From: Psychrobacter submarinus
GTDB taxonomy: Bacteria > Pseudomonadota > Gammaproteobacteria > Pseudomonadales > Moraxellaceae
Length of the DNA stretch: 64,000 bases
Assembly (NCBI RefSeq): GCF_904846685.1
Contig: NZ_CAJHBQ010000002.1
Span: 496,001-560,000 of the forward strand
Reading direction: 5' to 3'
Positions within the stretch are counted from its first letter, which is position 1. Each line of letters starts with the position of its first letter. The notes beneath the pieces are model-generated. The model worked only from the letters and a program-made list of their open reading frames with translations. It made no database searches and was not told the DNA's origin. This document shows positions 38,183 to 47,540 of the stretch, piece after piece. Made by a program: the position numbers and the translations under genes.

Positions 38183-38253
38183 AGTAAGATTTTTGGAACG
38201 GCTTTCTTATTATAAAATCACCGGTATTAAGCACTTAGATAGAAAAAGTAGCT

Positions 38254-39123
38254 TTAGCTAATCTTACTCACAATCTGCAAAGGCAGATGCTTCATTGCTT
38301 GACCAACAATCGACCAAGGCAAACTTGGCACGCAAGCTTCCTCGGCACCAGACTCTATGGCTGCGACGATGGCTTTGGTTCCCGTATCAGCGTCCACTTC
38401 AAATGGTAATGGCTTAGCATCCTTGTTAATCTCAGTACGAATATAACCTGGATAAATCGTAGTGACCTTAATCGGTAGCTCAGTGAGCAACATATCGGCG
38501 CGAATCCCTTCGGCAAGATGCGCAATACCAGCTTTTGCTGCGCCATAGGTTGTCATATGACCTGGCAGACCGCGCATCGCTGACATGCTCGAGATTACCA
38601 CTAAATGACCCGCGTTTTGCTCGCGAAATATTTTCATGGCAGCTTCACACTGCGCGAGTGCTGAGATGAAGTTGATCTCAGCGGTACGGCGGTTGATTTT
38701 AAACCGGCCTTTACCGATACGGCGGCTATCTCCGACACCAGCATTGACAACGATACGATCTAAATGTCCAAAGTCTGCGGCAAACTCATCAAATACTTTG
38801 AATATTGACTCATAGTCGCTGACGTCTAAGATTTTATATTCCACTCGGATATTGGGATGGCTCTGCAACAAATCGACTTTAAGCTGCTCTAGACGCTCAC
38901 CGCGGCGCGCGCAAATCGCTAGATTATAGCCAAGTTTGGCAAATAATCGTGCCATGACCTCACCAAGACCTGAGCTTGCGCCAGTGACCAGCACAGTTTT
39001 GCCTTGTCCGACTTGTGATTTGGTCAGACCATTCAGATAGCGCGCAGGTTGTATCGCACTGGTCGCTTGCGCCCTGCCTTGTTTGACAGTTTTTGTTACT
39101 AAGCTCATTAGTTTATTTTGCAT
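38254..39123 (-). CDS. Short-chain dehydrogenase/reductase (SDR)
   Basis: NAD(P)-dependent oxidoreductase of 289 residues. Classical SDR motifs are present: TGASSGLGE (cofactor loop), ICARRGERLE, NAGVG and the catalytic VISSMS...YGAAKAG with Tyr and Lys. The Arg pair in CARRGER suggests NADP preference, which is inference. The first 40 residues form a basic extension. It is the last gene of a minus-strand set with a histidine phosphatase, a kinase-like protein and an acyl-CoA dehydrogenase, suggesting a hydroxyacyl or ketoacyl substrate. Confidence 0.88.
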   Translation of the reverse strand: MQNKLMSLVTKTVKQGRAQATSAIQPARYLNGLTKSQVGQGKTVLVTGASSGLGEVMARLFAKLGYNLAICARRGERLEQLKVDLLQSHPNIRVEYKILDVSDYESIFKVFDEFAADFGHLDRIVVNAGVGDSRRIGKGRFKINRRTAEINFISALAQCEAAMKIFREQNAGHLVVISSMSAMRGLPGHMTTYGAAKAGIAHLAEGIRADMLLTELPIKVTTIYPGYIRTEINKDAKPLPFEVDADTGTKAIVAAIESGAEEACVPSLPWSIVGQAMKHLPLQIVSKIS

Positions 39124-39283
39124 AGCATTCTCTTCTCATCAATACCGTACGTTTGCACCGCTTTATGGCTTTAAATAACCAGATATAAAGATATCATAGT
39201 ATAGTGGCCATGCTTTAGATACTAGATGTAATCTTTTCTTAAGTGCGGATAATCACTATACCTTATACCCTAAACATTCACCA

Positions 39284-40063
39284 TTAGCGCCAAGTAACAA
39301 AGCGCTCGCCTTCGGCAAATAAATGGCTGTATTCATTCAAGGACAATAACCGTGCCGTCTCTCCTCGTAAGGTAAGAGCGGTCACCCCCGTATTGATTAA
39401 CCGCTTATTGAGCTGATAGGCCGTTTGACTGTCCTGCTCAAGTAACTGCGCGGTAATCGCAGCGATTACCCCGCCCGAGGTAAATACCAACACTGTCGTA
39501 TCCTCAGCGGCTCTATTATCTTTAGCAGCTGTATTTAATGAGTTGGCTTTATCGCGTATTTGCGCGAGCGCGCGCTGTGTACGCTCATTGAACTGTGTCC
39601 AGCTCTCAATATAGTCATCATCATACTCGCTGCCATGCCAGCGCTGCATCGCTTGATCAAATAGCTCAGCCAAACGCAGCTTAGGCACGTCAGCTTTTGC
39701 GATCTCCATGGCTATAGCCGCTTGGTTTGCAAAGGCTGGGTTAGACTTGGTCAATACGTCTTGATGATTAAACTCGTTGAATTCAGCAATCAAACGATCA
39801 TCAGATAAGTCAGCCGGAGCATTGGCAGGTGAATGACTCTGTTTTTGTTCAGCTACAGTCTCTTGATAGCTCGCTAAAAAATGGCGGGCAGAGTCCTGCT
39901 GACGCATCAAGTGACCACTGAAGACTGCATCGATACGGCGCTGCGTATGAGCATAATGAGCGCCAAGCATACGCGCCTGCGTAATCCCTAACTCTGATAA
40001 CTCATCGTAGTTTTTTTTGCCAAAAGAGGCCTGACCGTGCCGAGCCAAAAGTATGGTAATCAT
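39284..40063 (-). CDS. Histidine phosphatase family protein
   Basis: Phosphatase or mutase-like enzyme of 259 residues in the phosphoglycerate-mutase superfamily. The RHG motif is in LLARHGQASFG near residue 8, where His accepts the phosphate; a second conserved region is VLVFTSGGVIAAI near residue 190, where many relatives have a His (here the segment reads FTSGG, so the second catalytic His is not obvious). The substrate is unknown. It lies between the SDR and kinase-like genes. Confidence 0.82.
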   Translation of the reverse strand: MITILLARHGQASFGKKNYDELSELGITQARMLGAHYAHTQRRIDAVFSGHLMRQQDSARHFLASYQETVAEQKQSHSPANAPADLSDDRLIAEFNEFNHQDVLTKSNPAFANQAAIAMEIAKADVPKLRLAELFDQAMQRWHGSEYDDDYIESWTQFNERTQRALAQIRDKANSLNTAAKDNRAAEDTTVLVFTSGGVIAAITAQLLEQDSQTAYQLNKRLINTGVTALTLRGETARLLSLNEYSHLFAEGERFVTWR

Positions 40064-40126
40064 AATCCTACTACCTAATAGTTATATTATTTTAAGAGTG
40101 TATTAACGAAAGACTTCTTAGCTAAA

Positions 40127-41407
40127 TTACTCATCAACTGACTTTGACGTCGATTCAAAATAACCTTTAGGTAAGATGCTTTTGACTAGCTTTTGTACCG
40201 GCTCTGGCAATTGCTCTATCGCGGCTTTATCCACTCCTTTTTCCTCTAAGCGCGGCTGCACGTGAGTCATAAATAGTGTCTCGCCTTCATACTGCGCGAT
40301 AAGCTTCAGGCACTTTGCGTTTAACACATGAACGATGAGCCAAAAGTTCTTAAAGGCGGGGTTTTTGGTTTGTTTATTATAGTAGCGATAGTAGATTTGC
40401 TGCACGATACCGGCTAAGCGAAATAATCCAAACACCTCATAAAAGGTCCAGTTATCAATCTCAAGGCCCGTTTTATTTAAGTAGTATTCGACGACTTCAT
40501 CGCGAGTCATCATCCCTTTTAGATGAGTTGGCTGACGGCGCGACTGCTGCATAATGATGTTATCATCAGCTTCAATCCAGTACGCCAAAGCGCTGCCTAA
40601 GTCCATTAAGGGGTCACCCAGGGTCGCCATCTCCCAATCAAGCACTCCAATGACTTCGGTGGGATTGTCAGCCGCCAAAATTACATTATCAAAACGCCAG
40701 TCATTATGAATAATGCAGGTCTTGCTATCTTTTGGTGTGTGCTTATTGAGCCATTGACGCACGATACCAAAGCTCGGTACGTTTGGCGTTTTTGCTTTCA
40801 CATAGCGCTTATCCCAGCCGGTCACTTGGCGTTCACAGTAGCCCTCACCGCGGCCTAAATTAACTAGATCAGCATGCTCGGTATAGTCGACCTGATGCAG
40901 CTCGATTAACGCATCTATTACGTTAGTACACAGCTCACGGGTTTGCGCGGGATCAAAATCTATCTCTTTTGGCAAATTGGCACGCGGAATAATGCCTTCC
41001 ATGCGCTCCATCACATAGAAGTCTGCCCCGATAATGTTGTCGTCAGTACATAACGCAACCATTTTGGGGACATAAGGATAAGCGTCTTTTAGCGCTTTTT
41101 GTACCGTGTATTCGCGTACCATATCATGAGCGGACTTGGCTTTGGTGCCTTTAGGCGGGCGGCGCAGAATCAGATCTTGATTGTCATACTCTAAACGATA
41201 AGTCCAGTTCGACGCGCCCCCTGAAAATTGAGTAACGGTAGGTTCGCCTTGAATGTCGACGCCTTGGTCTCGTAACCAGCTGCTAATCGCTTGCGCATCC
41301 AGCTCCTCGCCTTCTCGCACTTCGCCGCCTTTGTCTAGTACCGCGTTTAGTTCTGGCTGCTGGTTGCTCTTAGCACTATCTTCGGTATTTGGTTTATCGG
41401 TTGCCAT
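40127..41407 (-). CDS. APH-family phosphotransferase (ACAD10/11 N-domain/LvaA-like)
   Basis: Kinase-like protein of 426 residues. The aminoglycoside-phosphotransferase fold shows TQFSGGASNWTYRLEY (nucleotide loop), LILRRPP (Lys/Arg region), the catalytic loop IIHNDWRFDNVIL and VLDWEMATLGDP (metal-binding Asp). Proteins of this type are the kinase half of ACAD10/11 and of LvaA, which phosphorylate 4-hydroxyacyl-CoA; others are merely annotated as antibiotic kinases. The ATG at 41407 has AAGGA in front, while an upstream one does not. It is followed by the phosphatase and preceded by the acyl-CoA dehydrogenase. Confidence 0.88.
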   Translation of the reverse strand: MATDKPNTEDSAKSNQQPELNAVLDKGGEVREGEELDAQAISSWLRDQGVDIQGEPTVTQFSGGASNWTYRLEYDNQDLILRRPPKGTKAKSAHDMVREYTVQKALKDAYPYVPKMVALCTDDNIIGADFYVMERMEGIIPRANLPKEIDFDPAQTRELCTNVIDALIELHQVDYTEHADLVNLGRGEGYCERQVTGWDKRYVKAKTPNVPSFGIVRQWLNKHTPKDSKTCIIHNDWRFDNVILAADNPTEVIGVLDWEMATLGDPLMDLGSALAYWIEADDNIIMQQSRRQPTHLKGMMTRDEVVEYYLNKTGLEIDNWTFYEVFGLFRLAGIVQQIYYRYYNKQTKNPAFKNFWLIVHVLNAKCLKLIAQYEGETLFMTHVQPRLEEKGVDKAAIEQLPEPVQKLVKSILPKGYFESTSKSVDE

Positions 41408-41638
41408 ACAATGTTCCTTATTGTTTGTGTACTGCTTGTTTGTGTGTTGCCATTTTTGAATATTCAACAGACCTTAGTGAAAAATTCACTACCAAAAGCT
41501 TGATAGTGAATCTTAAGGGATAATATTCGCTAAAGTAAGGGGCATTAGGGTCAATGCTATGGCCTAAATGACCCATTAGCACTTAGACCCTATTTGTAGC
41601 TCGCCTCTTGTTTAGCAGACTATCATTTCGCGAGCTTC

Positions 41639-42904
41639 TTATTTAGACGATTTTGCAGGACGGCGAAAGCCTTGACGCTTTAGCTCTAATTTTGCAATCA
41701 TTGTTTTATGTACCTCGTCCGGACCGTCCGCTAAACGCAACACCCGAGCTTGAGCATAGAACCCTGGCAACATAGTATCTTGGCAAACGCCCATACCACC
41801 ATGGATCTGAATCGCCATATCAGCCACTTCTTGTAATACAGTAGGCGCGACCACTTTAATCGCTGAGATTTCAGTTAACGCCGCTTTGGTACCTTGGCTG
41901 TCCATTTTTTGCGCGGCATATAACGTCAATAACCGCGCTTGATCGATCTTGATACGCGCCTCGGCGACACGCTCTAAGTTACCCCCTAGCTGTAAGATTG
42001 GCTTACCAAAACCAACACGACTCATACCGCGGTGAATCGCAAGCTCTAACGACTTCTCGGCGGCACCAATACAGCGCATGCAGTGATGAATACGCCCAGG
42101 TCCTAAGCGGCCTTGCGCAATCTCAAAACCCATACCAGGTCCACCGATAAAATTAGCAACTGGCACCCGTACATTATCGAAGCTGATTTCACCATGACCA
42201 TGCGGCGCGTCATAATCACCGAATACTTTAAGCATTCGCTTGATGTTAACCCCTTTAGTGTCTACAGGAACTAGCACCATAGAATGCTGCTGGTGGCGAT
42301 CTTTATTTTCATCAGGCGTGTATGCCATGACAATCAGTAAATCGACGGCTGGATCGCCAAGACCGGATGACCACCATTTGCTACCATTAATGACGATCTC
42401 ATCACCATCGACGACAGCGGTCGCCTCCATGTTGGTTGCATCACTAGAAGCAACATCAGGCTCAGTCATACAAAACACGGAACGCGTCTTACCTTCTAGT
42501 AAAGGGGTCAGCCACTTATCCTGCTGATCAGTACTACCATAGCGCCATAGCAGCTCCATATTACCGCTATCAGGAGCATTACAGTTAAAGATATGCGGCG
42601 CTAATAAACTACGGCCCGTAAGCTCTGCAATTGGAGCATAATCAGTCACTGACAAGCCTGCGCCAAGCTCATCATCGGGTAGAAACAAGTTCCAAAGACC
42701 GGCCTCACGAGCTTGCTTACGTAAATCATCGTACGCGGCTGGCCACTGCCAGTTCTTCCAATTACCATCTGGGTTCATCTTATGGCACTCTTGCCAAAAC
42801 TCATCCTCAATCGGCTCAATCTTAGTGGCAATAAAATCTTTGACTTTGGCATGCATGTCTTGACCGTGCTCAGTAGCGGTAAACATCAATGTATCATTGG
42901 ACAT
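41639..42904 (-). CDS. Acyl-CoA dehydrogenase, ACAD10/11-like
   Basis: FAD enzyme of 421 residues that oxidises an acyl-CoA. The middle domain has CMTEPDVASSDATN and VINGSKWWSSG (FAD/substrate), and the C-terminal helical domain has IHHCMRCIGAAEKSLEL and IQIHGGMGVCQD. The segment NCNAPDSGNMELLWRYG is characteristic of the ACAD10/11 branch rather than straight-chain dehydrogenases. I chose the ATG at 42904, with AAGGAAG six bases upstream, over one 18 bases earlier. It is the first gene of the four-gene minus-strand set. Confidence 0.9.
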   Translation of the reverse strand: MSNDTLMFTATEHGQDMHAKVKDFIATKIEPIEDEFWQECHKMNPDGNWKNWQWPAAYDDLRKQAREAGLWNLFLPDDELGAGLSVTDYAPIAELTGRSLLAPHIFNCNAPDSGNMELLWRYGSTDQQDKWLTPLLEGKTRSVFCMTEPDVASSDATNMEATAVVDGDEIVINGSKWWSSGLGDPAVDLLIVMAYTPDENKDRHQQHSMVLVPVDTKGVNIKRMLKVFGDYDAPHGHGEISFDNVRVPVANFIGGPGMGFEIAQGRLGPGRIHHCMRCIGAAEKSLELAIHRGMSRVGFGKPILQLGGNLERVAEARIKIDQARLLTLYAAQKMDSQGTKAALTEISAIKVVAPTVLQEVADMAIQIHGGMGVCQDTMLPGFYAQARVLRLADGPDEVHKTMIAKLELKRQGFRRPAKSSK

Positions 42905-43215
42905 AACTGACTTCCTTCTCATTATTAATGATTAACCTCTCATGGCTAATCTCTTACGGTGTACGTACGTGTACTGTTTTTCACTTCCCCTATTTATAAC
43001 ATAGCTCCAAATTTTAAACAGCAAAAAAGGCGCGACTGTTTAGGCACGCCTTTTACAAAACATCAACAGTGAAATAGTATATACCTAAATTTATTAGGGA
43101 TTTCTAAAGTTCTTTCTATACTAACTAATGAATAACACTAAAAAATATTATTCCACTATCAATTAGCTTATCTCAACTCATTCAGCTTTTACTCATTTAT
43201 ATTAAAAGAATACAC
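42905..43215. other. Gap sohB / acyl-CoA dehydrogenase
   Basis: This 311-base gap contains the terminator at 43023-43054 and presumably the promoter of the acyl-CoA dehydrogenase set. No gene is seen. Confidence 0.5.
43023..43054 (-). terminator. Terminator after the S49 protease gene
   Basis: AAAAGGCG and CGCCTTTT form an 8-pair stem with A/T runs on both sides; it lies about 160 bases beyond the protease stop on the minus strand. Confidence 0.7.
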
Positions 43216-44202
43216 TTACTTTAGAATATTCAAGCGGCTATTGAGATCAAAACGGGCAAGAGCGTCTGGTAGTTTATCCACTGCCATAGTGATCGTCGCC
43301 TCAGCGGCTTGTGATAAGCCTAACTTCTCTGCTAGAGTTGGCTTTTGACGCGAATGTAGCGCATAAACCTCATTATCTTCCATAAGCTGTAAGATATAGC
43401 TATCTGAGGTTTGCAGCTTATCGACGAGGTTGAGCTTTACTGCATCTTCGCCATACCAATGCTCACCATTAGCGACTTTATTCAGATCAAGCTCAGAGCG
43501 ATAAGTACTGACGAAATGCTTAAACAGATCATGCGTTTGCTCAAGCTCTTGCTGGTATTTAGCGCGATCTTCATCATCGTTTTCACCGAATACTGTCACC
43601 GTGCGCTTGTAGTCACCAGCGGTAAACATCTCATAATCGACGTCATTTTTTTTCAGTAGTTTATTGAAGTTCGGTAATTGTGAGACGACACCGATAGAGC
43701 CGATCACCGCAAAAGGCGCTGCAATAATCTTATCAGCGACACAAGCCATCATATAGCCGCCACTGGCTGCGATTTTATCGACACAAACGGTGAGCTTAAG
43801 ACCCGCGTCTTTGAGACGCACTAACTGCGCCGCTGCAAGGCCATAACTATGCACCATACCACCACCTGACTCTAAACGGATGATAACTTCATCACCCTTA
43901 TTAGCAGTACTGATCAGGGTGCTAATCTCTTCGCGCAGATGCTTAACGGCCGAGGCTTTAATGTCACCGTCAAAATCTAGGACAAATACTTGCTGACTGG
44001 TCTCTTTGTTTTTATCTTTCTTCTTGCTTTTAGATTTCACTTTTAGCGCTTGCTTGGCTTTTTTCGCCATGCTCTTTTTGAGCTGCTTAAGCGCAGCTTT
44101 GCCTTGAGTCGCTTCCATCAAGTCTTCGCGGCGCTGCTGCTGAGTCTTATTTAAATGCATGACTTTAAGCTCGACAGGGTTTTTTGGCGGGTGAAATAGC
44201 AT
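43216..44202 (-). CDS. sohB: SohB-like S49 family peptidase without membrane anchor
   Basis: Serine protease of 328 residues. The S49 core is intact: VFVLDFDGDIKASAV, IIRLESGGGMVHSYGLAA, the nucleophile Ser in KIAASGGYMMACVAD, SIGVVSQLPNFNKLL and AGDYKRTVTVFGEN with the likely catalytic Lys. E. coli SohB starts with a membrane helix; here the protein begins with a hydrophilic, very Lys-rich region (residues ~20-70) and no hydrophobic segment. AAGGAAG six bases before the ATG supports this start. It may be cytoplasmic or use another anchor. Confidence 0.88.
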   Translation of the reverse strand: MLFHPPKNPVELKVMHLNKTQQQRREDLMEATQGKAALKQLKKSMAKKAKQALKVKSKSKKKDKNKETSQQVFVLDFDGDIKASAVKHLREEISTLISTANKGDEVIIRLESGGGMVHSYGLAAAQLVRLKDAGLKLTVCVDKIAASGGYMMACVADKIIAAPFAVIGSIGVVSQLPNFNKLLKKNDVDYEMFTAGDYKRTVTVFGENDDEDRAKYQQELEQTHDLFKHFVSTYRSELDLNKVANGEHWYGEDAVKLNLVDKLQTSDSYILQLMEDNEVYALHSRQKPTLAEKLGLSQAAEATITMAVDKLPDALARFDLNSRLNILK

Positions 44203-44405
44203 ATCAAGTCTTCCTTAGGGTTACATTCAGAGGTTTAGGGTAATAATTCTAGTTGCGATAGCTTAAATTATTTTAAGATGCAGCTAATATGCGCTCGCTG
44301 CGCGCTATTTTCAAGCGTCATGGTTATAAATCATAAGAGATAAACCAATTATTACACTCGTAAGCTTGTCATGCCTTTATGAGCGAGCGCAGTTAATAAG
44401 CATAG

Positions 44406-44434
44406 TTGTATAACACCCGTACTTTAGGCATAAT
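44406..44434 (+). promoter_or_regulatory. aspS: Candidate sigma-70 promoter of aspS
   Basis: TTGTAT (44406-44411) and CATAAT (44429-44434) are separated by 17 bases, so transcription would start near 44441, about 165 bases before the aspS ATG. The -35 box matches the consensus at only four of six positions. Confidence 0.4.
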
Positions 44435-44457
44435 ATGCGTTTAAAATAAATTTTATA

Positions 44458-44507
44458 CAGCCGACGCGCAGACTATCCGTCTTTATAGCGCTGACTGGCT
44501 GTTTTTT
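44458..44507 (+). terminator. Terminator-like hairpin in the aspS leader
   Basis: CAGCC...GGCTG enclose GCGC/GCGC and an inner AGAC/GTCT with a TATCC loop; TTTTTT follows. Small internal loops separate the three stem parts. It lies between the candidate promoter and the aspS start and may be an attenuator. Confidence 0.5.
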
Positions 44508-44606
44508 GTAATTGACTATCTTAATAATAAATATCGTTTAAGAGCCTCACTGGTATTTTTAAACGGCTATTCTTTGAATCGGGCACATAACTGGATAACC
44601 TTGACT

Positions 44607-46481
44607 ATGACTGACAGCACTATGAAACCTAGTACTATTACGCAAAAAGACCTCGCCGTACACAGTGGCTATCGCGACGAATACTGCGGTGCTGTGACCG
44701 AAGACTTATTAGAGCAGACGATCACTATCGTCGGCTGGATACATCGCCGCCGCGATCATGGTGGGGTGATCTTCTTAGATATGCGTGATCGTGCTGGCAT
44801 CTTGCAGGTGGTAGTCGATCCAGATACGCCTGAAGCTTTCGCTACCGCTGATGCTGCGCGCCCTGAGTATGTGCTAAAAATTACCGGCCGCGTCCGTCGT
44901 CGTTACGAAGGCACTGAAAATAAAAATATGACTAGCGGTCAAGTCGAGTTATTAGGCAAAGAGATTGAAGTCTTAGCCAAGTCAGAAACTCCGCCTTTCC
45001 CGCTTAATGACGAGAACATGACCGTCTCTGAAGACTTACGCCTCAAGTACCGCTACCTCGATATGCGTCGCCCTGAGATGCAAGAGCGTATGGTGTTCCG
45101 TGCCAAAGCCACCTCAGCGATTCGCCGTTACCTTGATGATCATGGCTTCTTAGACGTTGAGACGCCTATCTTGACTCGCGCAACGCCAGAGGGCGCACGC
45201 GACTATCTAGTGCCTTCGCGTACTCGTCCGGGTAACTTTTTTGCCCTGCCGCAGTCGCCGCAGCTCTTTAAGCAGCTATTGATGGTGTCAGGTTTTGATC
45301 GTTATTATCAAATCGCTAAGTGCTTTCGTGACGAAGATCTGCGCGCTGATCGTCAGCCTGAATTTACCCAAGTCGATATTGAGACTTCTTTTTTAAATGA
45401 AGAAGAGATCATGAACATCAATGAAGGTTTGATCAAAAACCTATTCAAAACGATGATGGATGTTGAGCTTGCTGACTTCCCGCGTATGACTTATGCAGAG
45501 GCTATGCGTGACTACGCTTCTGATAAGCCTGATCTGCGTATTCCGCTAAAGCTCATCGATGTCGCTGACTTAATGAAAGACGTTGACTTCAAGGTCTTTG
45601 CTGGTCCCGCCAACGATCCAAAAGGTCGCGTTGCCGCGCTGCGTATTCCTAATGGCGCCTCCTTAAGCCGTAAGCAAATCGATGAATATACTAAGTTTGT
45701 CGGTATTTATGGCGCGCGCGGTTTGGCTTATATTAAGGTCAATGACGCAAGCAACATTAACAACGGTGTGGATAAAGAGTCAGGTCTACAATCACCTATC
45801 ATCAAAAACATGACTGACGATGTGCTAGCTCGCCTTGTTGAGCGCACTGAGGCCGAAGATGGCGATATCATCTTCTTCGGTGCCGATAAAGCCAGTATCG
45901 TCAACGATGCTATGGGCGCGCTACGCCAGAAAATTGGCCTTGATATGGATATGACCACTTGCGAGTGGGCACCGCTTTGGGTCACTGACTTCCCAATGTT
46001 TGAAGAGACGGATGACGGGCAATGGACCTCTATGCACCATCCGTTTACGAAACCTAAAGGCTCAGTAGAAGAGCTCAAAAACAACCCAGAGTCTGCGCTC
46101 TCTATCGCTTATGACATGGTACTAAACGGTACTGAGATTGGCGGTGGTAGCCTACGTATCAACACCCTTGAGATGCAGCAAGCGGTCTTTGAAGCGCTAG
46201 GTATCGACGCGATTGAGGCTGAAGAGAAATTCAGCTTCCTACTTGACGCACTAAAATTCGGTGCGCCGCCGCATGGTGGTCTTGCCTTTGGTTTGGATCG
46301 GTTGATCATGCTAATGGTCGGTGCAAGCTCTATCCGTGATGTCATCGCCTTCCCAAAAACCAAGACTGCTGAAGATCCATTGACTCAAGCTCCAGCTCCT
46401 GTTGAGGGTAAGCAATTGCGTGATCTTGGTATCCGTCTGCGTGAAAAAGCTCAAGCAGATACCACTAAGCCTGCTCAGTAG
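44607..46481 (+). CDS. aspS: Aspartate--tRNA ligase
   Basis: Class II synthetase that charges tRNA-Asp. With the start at 44607 it has 624 residues; a TTG-started extension of 11 residues is unlikely. Domains in order: an OB anticodon-binding fold ([20 protein letters not shown]), the catalytic core with motif 1 ([19 protein letters not shown] region), motif 2 ([19 protein letters not shown]) and motif 3 ([12 protein letters not shown]), and the bacterial GAD insertion between. Whether it also charges tRNA-Asn cannot be decided here. The acyltransferase gene follows 40 bases later. Confidence 0.97.
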   Translation: MTDSTMKPSTITQKDLAVHSGYRDEYCGAVTEDLLEQTITIVGWIHRRRDHGGVIFLDMRDRAGILQVVVDPDTPEAFATADAARPEYVLKITGRVRRRYEGTENKNMTSGQVELLGKEIEVLAKSETPPFPLNDENMTVSEDLRLKYRYLDMRRPEMQERMVFRAKATSAIRRYLDDHGFLDVETPILTRATPEGARDYLVPSRTRPGNFFALPQSPQLFKQLLMVSGFDRYYQIAKCFRDEDLRADRQPEFTQVDIETSFLNEEEIMNINEGLIKNLFKTMMDVELADFPRMTYAEAMRDYASDKPDLRIPLKLIDVADLMKDVDFKVFAGPANDPKGRVAALRIPNGASLSRKQIDEYTKFVGIYGARGLAYIKVNDASNINNGVDKESGLQSPIIKNMTDDVLARLVERTEAEDGDIIFFGADKASIVNDAMGALRQKIGLDMDMTTCEWAPLWVTDFPMFEETDDGQWTSMHHPFTKPKGSVEELKNNPESALSIAYDMVLNGTEIGGGSLRINTLEMQQAVFEALGIDAIEAEEKFSFLLDALKFGAPPHGGLAFGLDRLIMLMVGASSIRDVIAFPKTKTAEDPLTQAPAPVEGKQLRDLGIRLREKAQADTTKPAQ

Positions 46482-46521
46482 CTGATCTGGTAATGAGTAT
46501 CTCTTATTACTGCGATTCATT

Positions 46522-47448
46522 ATGAATCCGTATCAGATCTTCAAATACGTGCCTTTATCTGTATTGCAGATGCTGGCACGTATTACTGCTAGGATAATGA
46601 TGCGCCTGCCAAACTTGAGTATCGTTCGTACGATCAAGATCAATATGGCACTCATCGAACCTGCCCTAACGTCTAAGCAAAAAAAGACCGTTATCAAAGA
46701 TATCGTCCGTCATCAGTGTCTAAGTAGCGTCGAGTCTATCAAGAGTTGGGCGATGCCGCCTGAATGGAGCATTGAGCAGATACGAGAGGTGCATAACCAA
46801 GAGATCTTAATAGAAGGCTTAGCCAATCCCAACGGCATGCTTGCTATCGTTCCTCATCTTGGTACTTGGGAGATGATGAACGCTTGGCTCAATCAATTCG
46901 GCTCGCCGACGATTATGTACAAGCCGGTCAAAGACAAACTTACTGGTGATTTTATTCTAAAGGGTCGTGCTCGCCTTAACGCTACCTTAGTGCCTACTGA
47001 TAGTAGCGGTGTCAAAGCAGTGTTTAAAACGCTTAAACGAGGCGGTTTTAGTATTATCTTACCCGACCATGTTCCTGAGCCTTCAGGCGGCGTGGTTGTG
47101 CCTTTTTTTGGCGTTAAGACTTTGACTAGTACCCTCGCCCCTAAACTTGCTAGCAAAACCAAGTGCGCCCTAGTCGGTCTGTCTTGTATTCGCCGTGATG
47201 ATAATCGCGGGTTTGATATTTACTGCTATAAGCTCGATGATCCAGCGCTTTATGATCGCAACACAGAAGTCGCGACTCATGCTCTGAATATTGCCATGCA
47301 AGAGATGATTGAAGATCAATGTAGCCATTATATGTGGGGCTATCGCCGCTTTAAACGCATCCCTAATCTTGGCAATCCTTATCGCGCTGATAGTAGCAAG
47401 CTACAAGCCTTTCTAAAATCGGCTAAGGATAAAAGATATAAGACTTAA
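46522..47448 (+). CDS. LpxL/HtrB-family acyltransferase
   Basis: Predicted inner-membrane acyltransferase of 308 residues, the family that adds secondary acyl chains to lipid A. The HxxxxE-type catalytic motif is PHLGTWE near residue 117; IILPDHVPEPSGGVVVPFFG and HYMWGYRRFK near the end are further family landmarks. A short hydrophobic segment near the N-terminus would anchor it. Lipid A is the likely acceptor, but this is inferred. It starts the surface-glycan locus, 40 bases after aspS. Confidence 0.88.
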   Translation: MNPYQIFKYVPLSVLQMLARITARIMMRLPNLSIVRTIKINMALIEPALTSKQKKTVIKDIVRHQCLSSVESIKSWAMPPEWSIEQIREVHNQEILIEGLANPNGMLAIVPHLGTWEMMNAWLNQFGSPTIMYKPVKDKLTGDFILKGRARLNATLVPTDSSGVKAVFKTLKRGGFSIILPDHVPEPSGGVVVPFFGVKTLTSTLAPKLASKTKCALVGLSCIRRDDNRGFDIYCYKLDDPALYDRNTEVATHALNIAMQEMIEDQCSHYMWGYRRFKRIPNLGNPYRADSSKLQAFLKSAKDKRYKT

Positions 47449-47540
47449 TTGCGCTATCTTTTATAGTAGACTCAATATAGCGGTATCAAATATAGCATCT
47501 TCTAAGCTTCATGTTTTCATCTTATTAAAAAGAGTCAATT

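Larger units (their letters stand above)
44203..44606. other. Leader region of aspS
   Basis: A 404-base gap between divergent sohB and aspS. A plausible promoter (44406-44434) and a terminator-like hairpin (44458-44507) precede aspS. No gene was found. Confidence 0.5.

Noticed and set aside
44574..44606. Longer start for aspS at TTG
   Set aside because: The 11 extra residues are not part of the synthetase fold; the ATG at 44607 fits the known N-terminus.
46311..46520. Antisense frames within aspS and other long genes
   Set aside because: They lie wholly opposite well-supported genes and show no family features.
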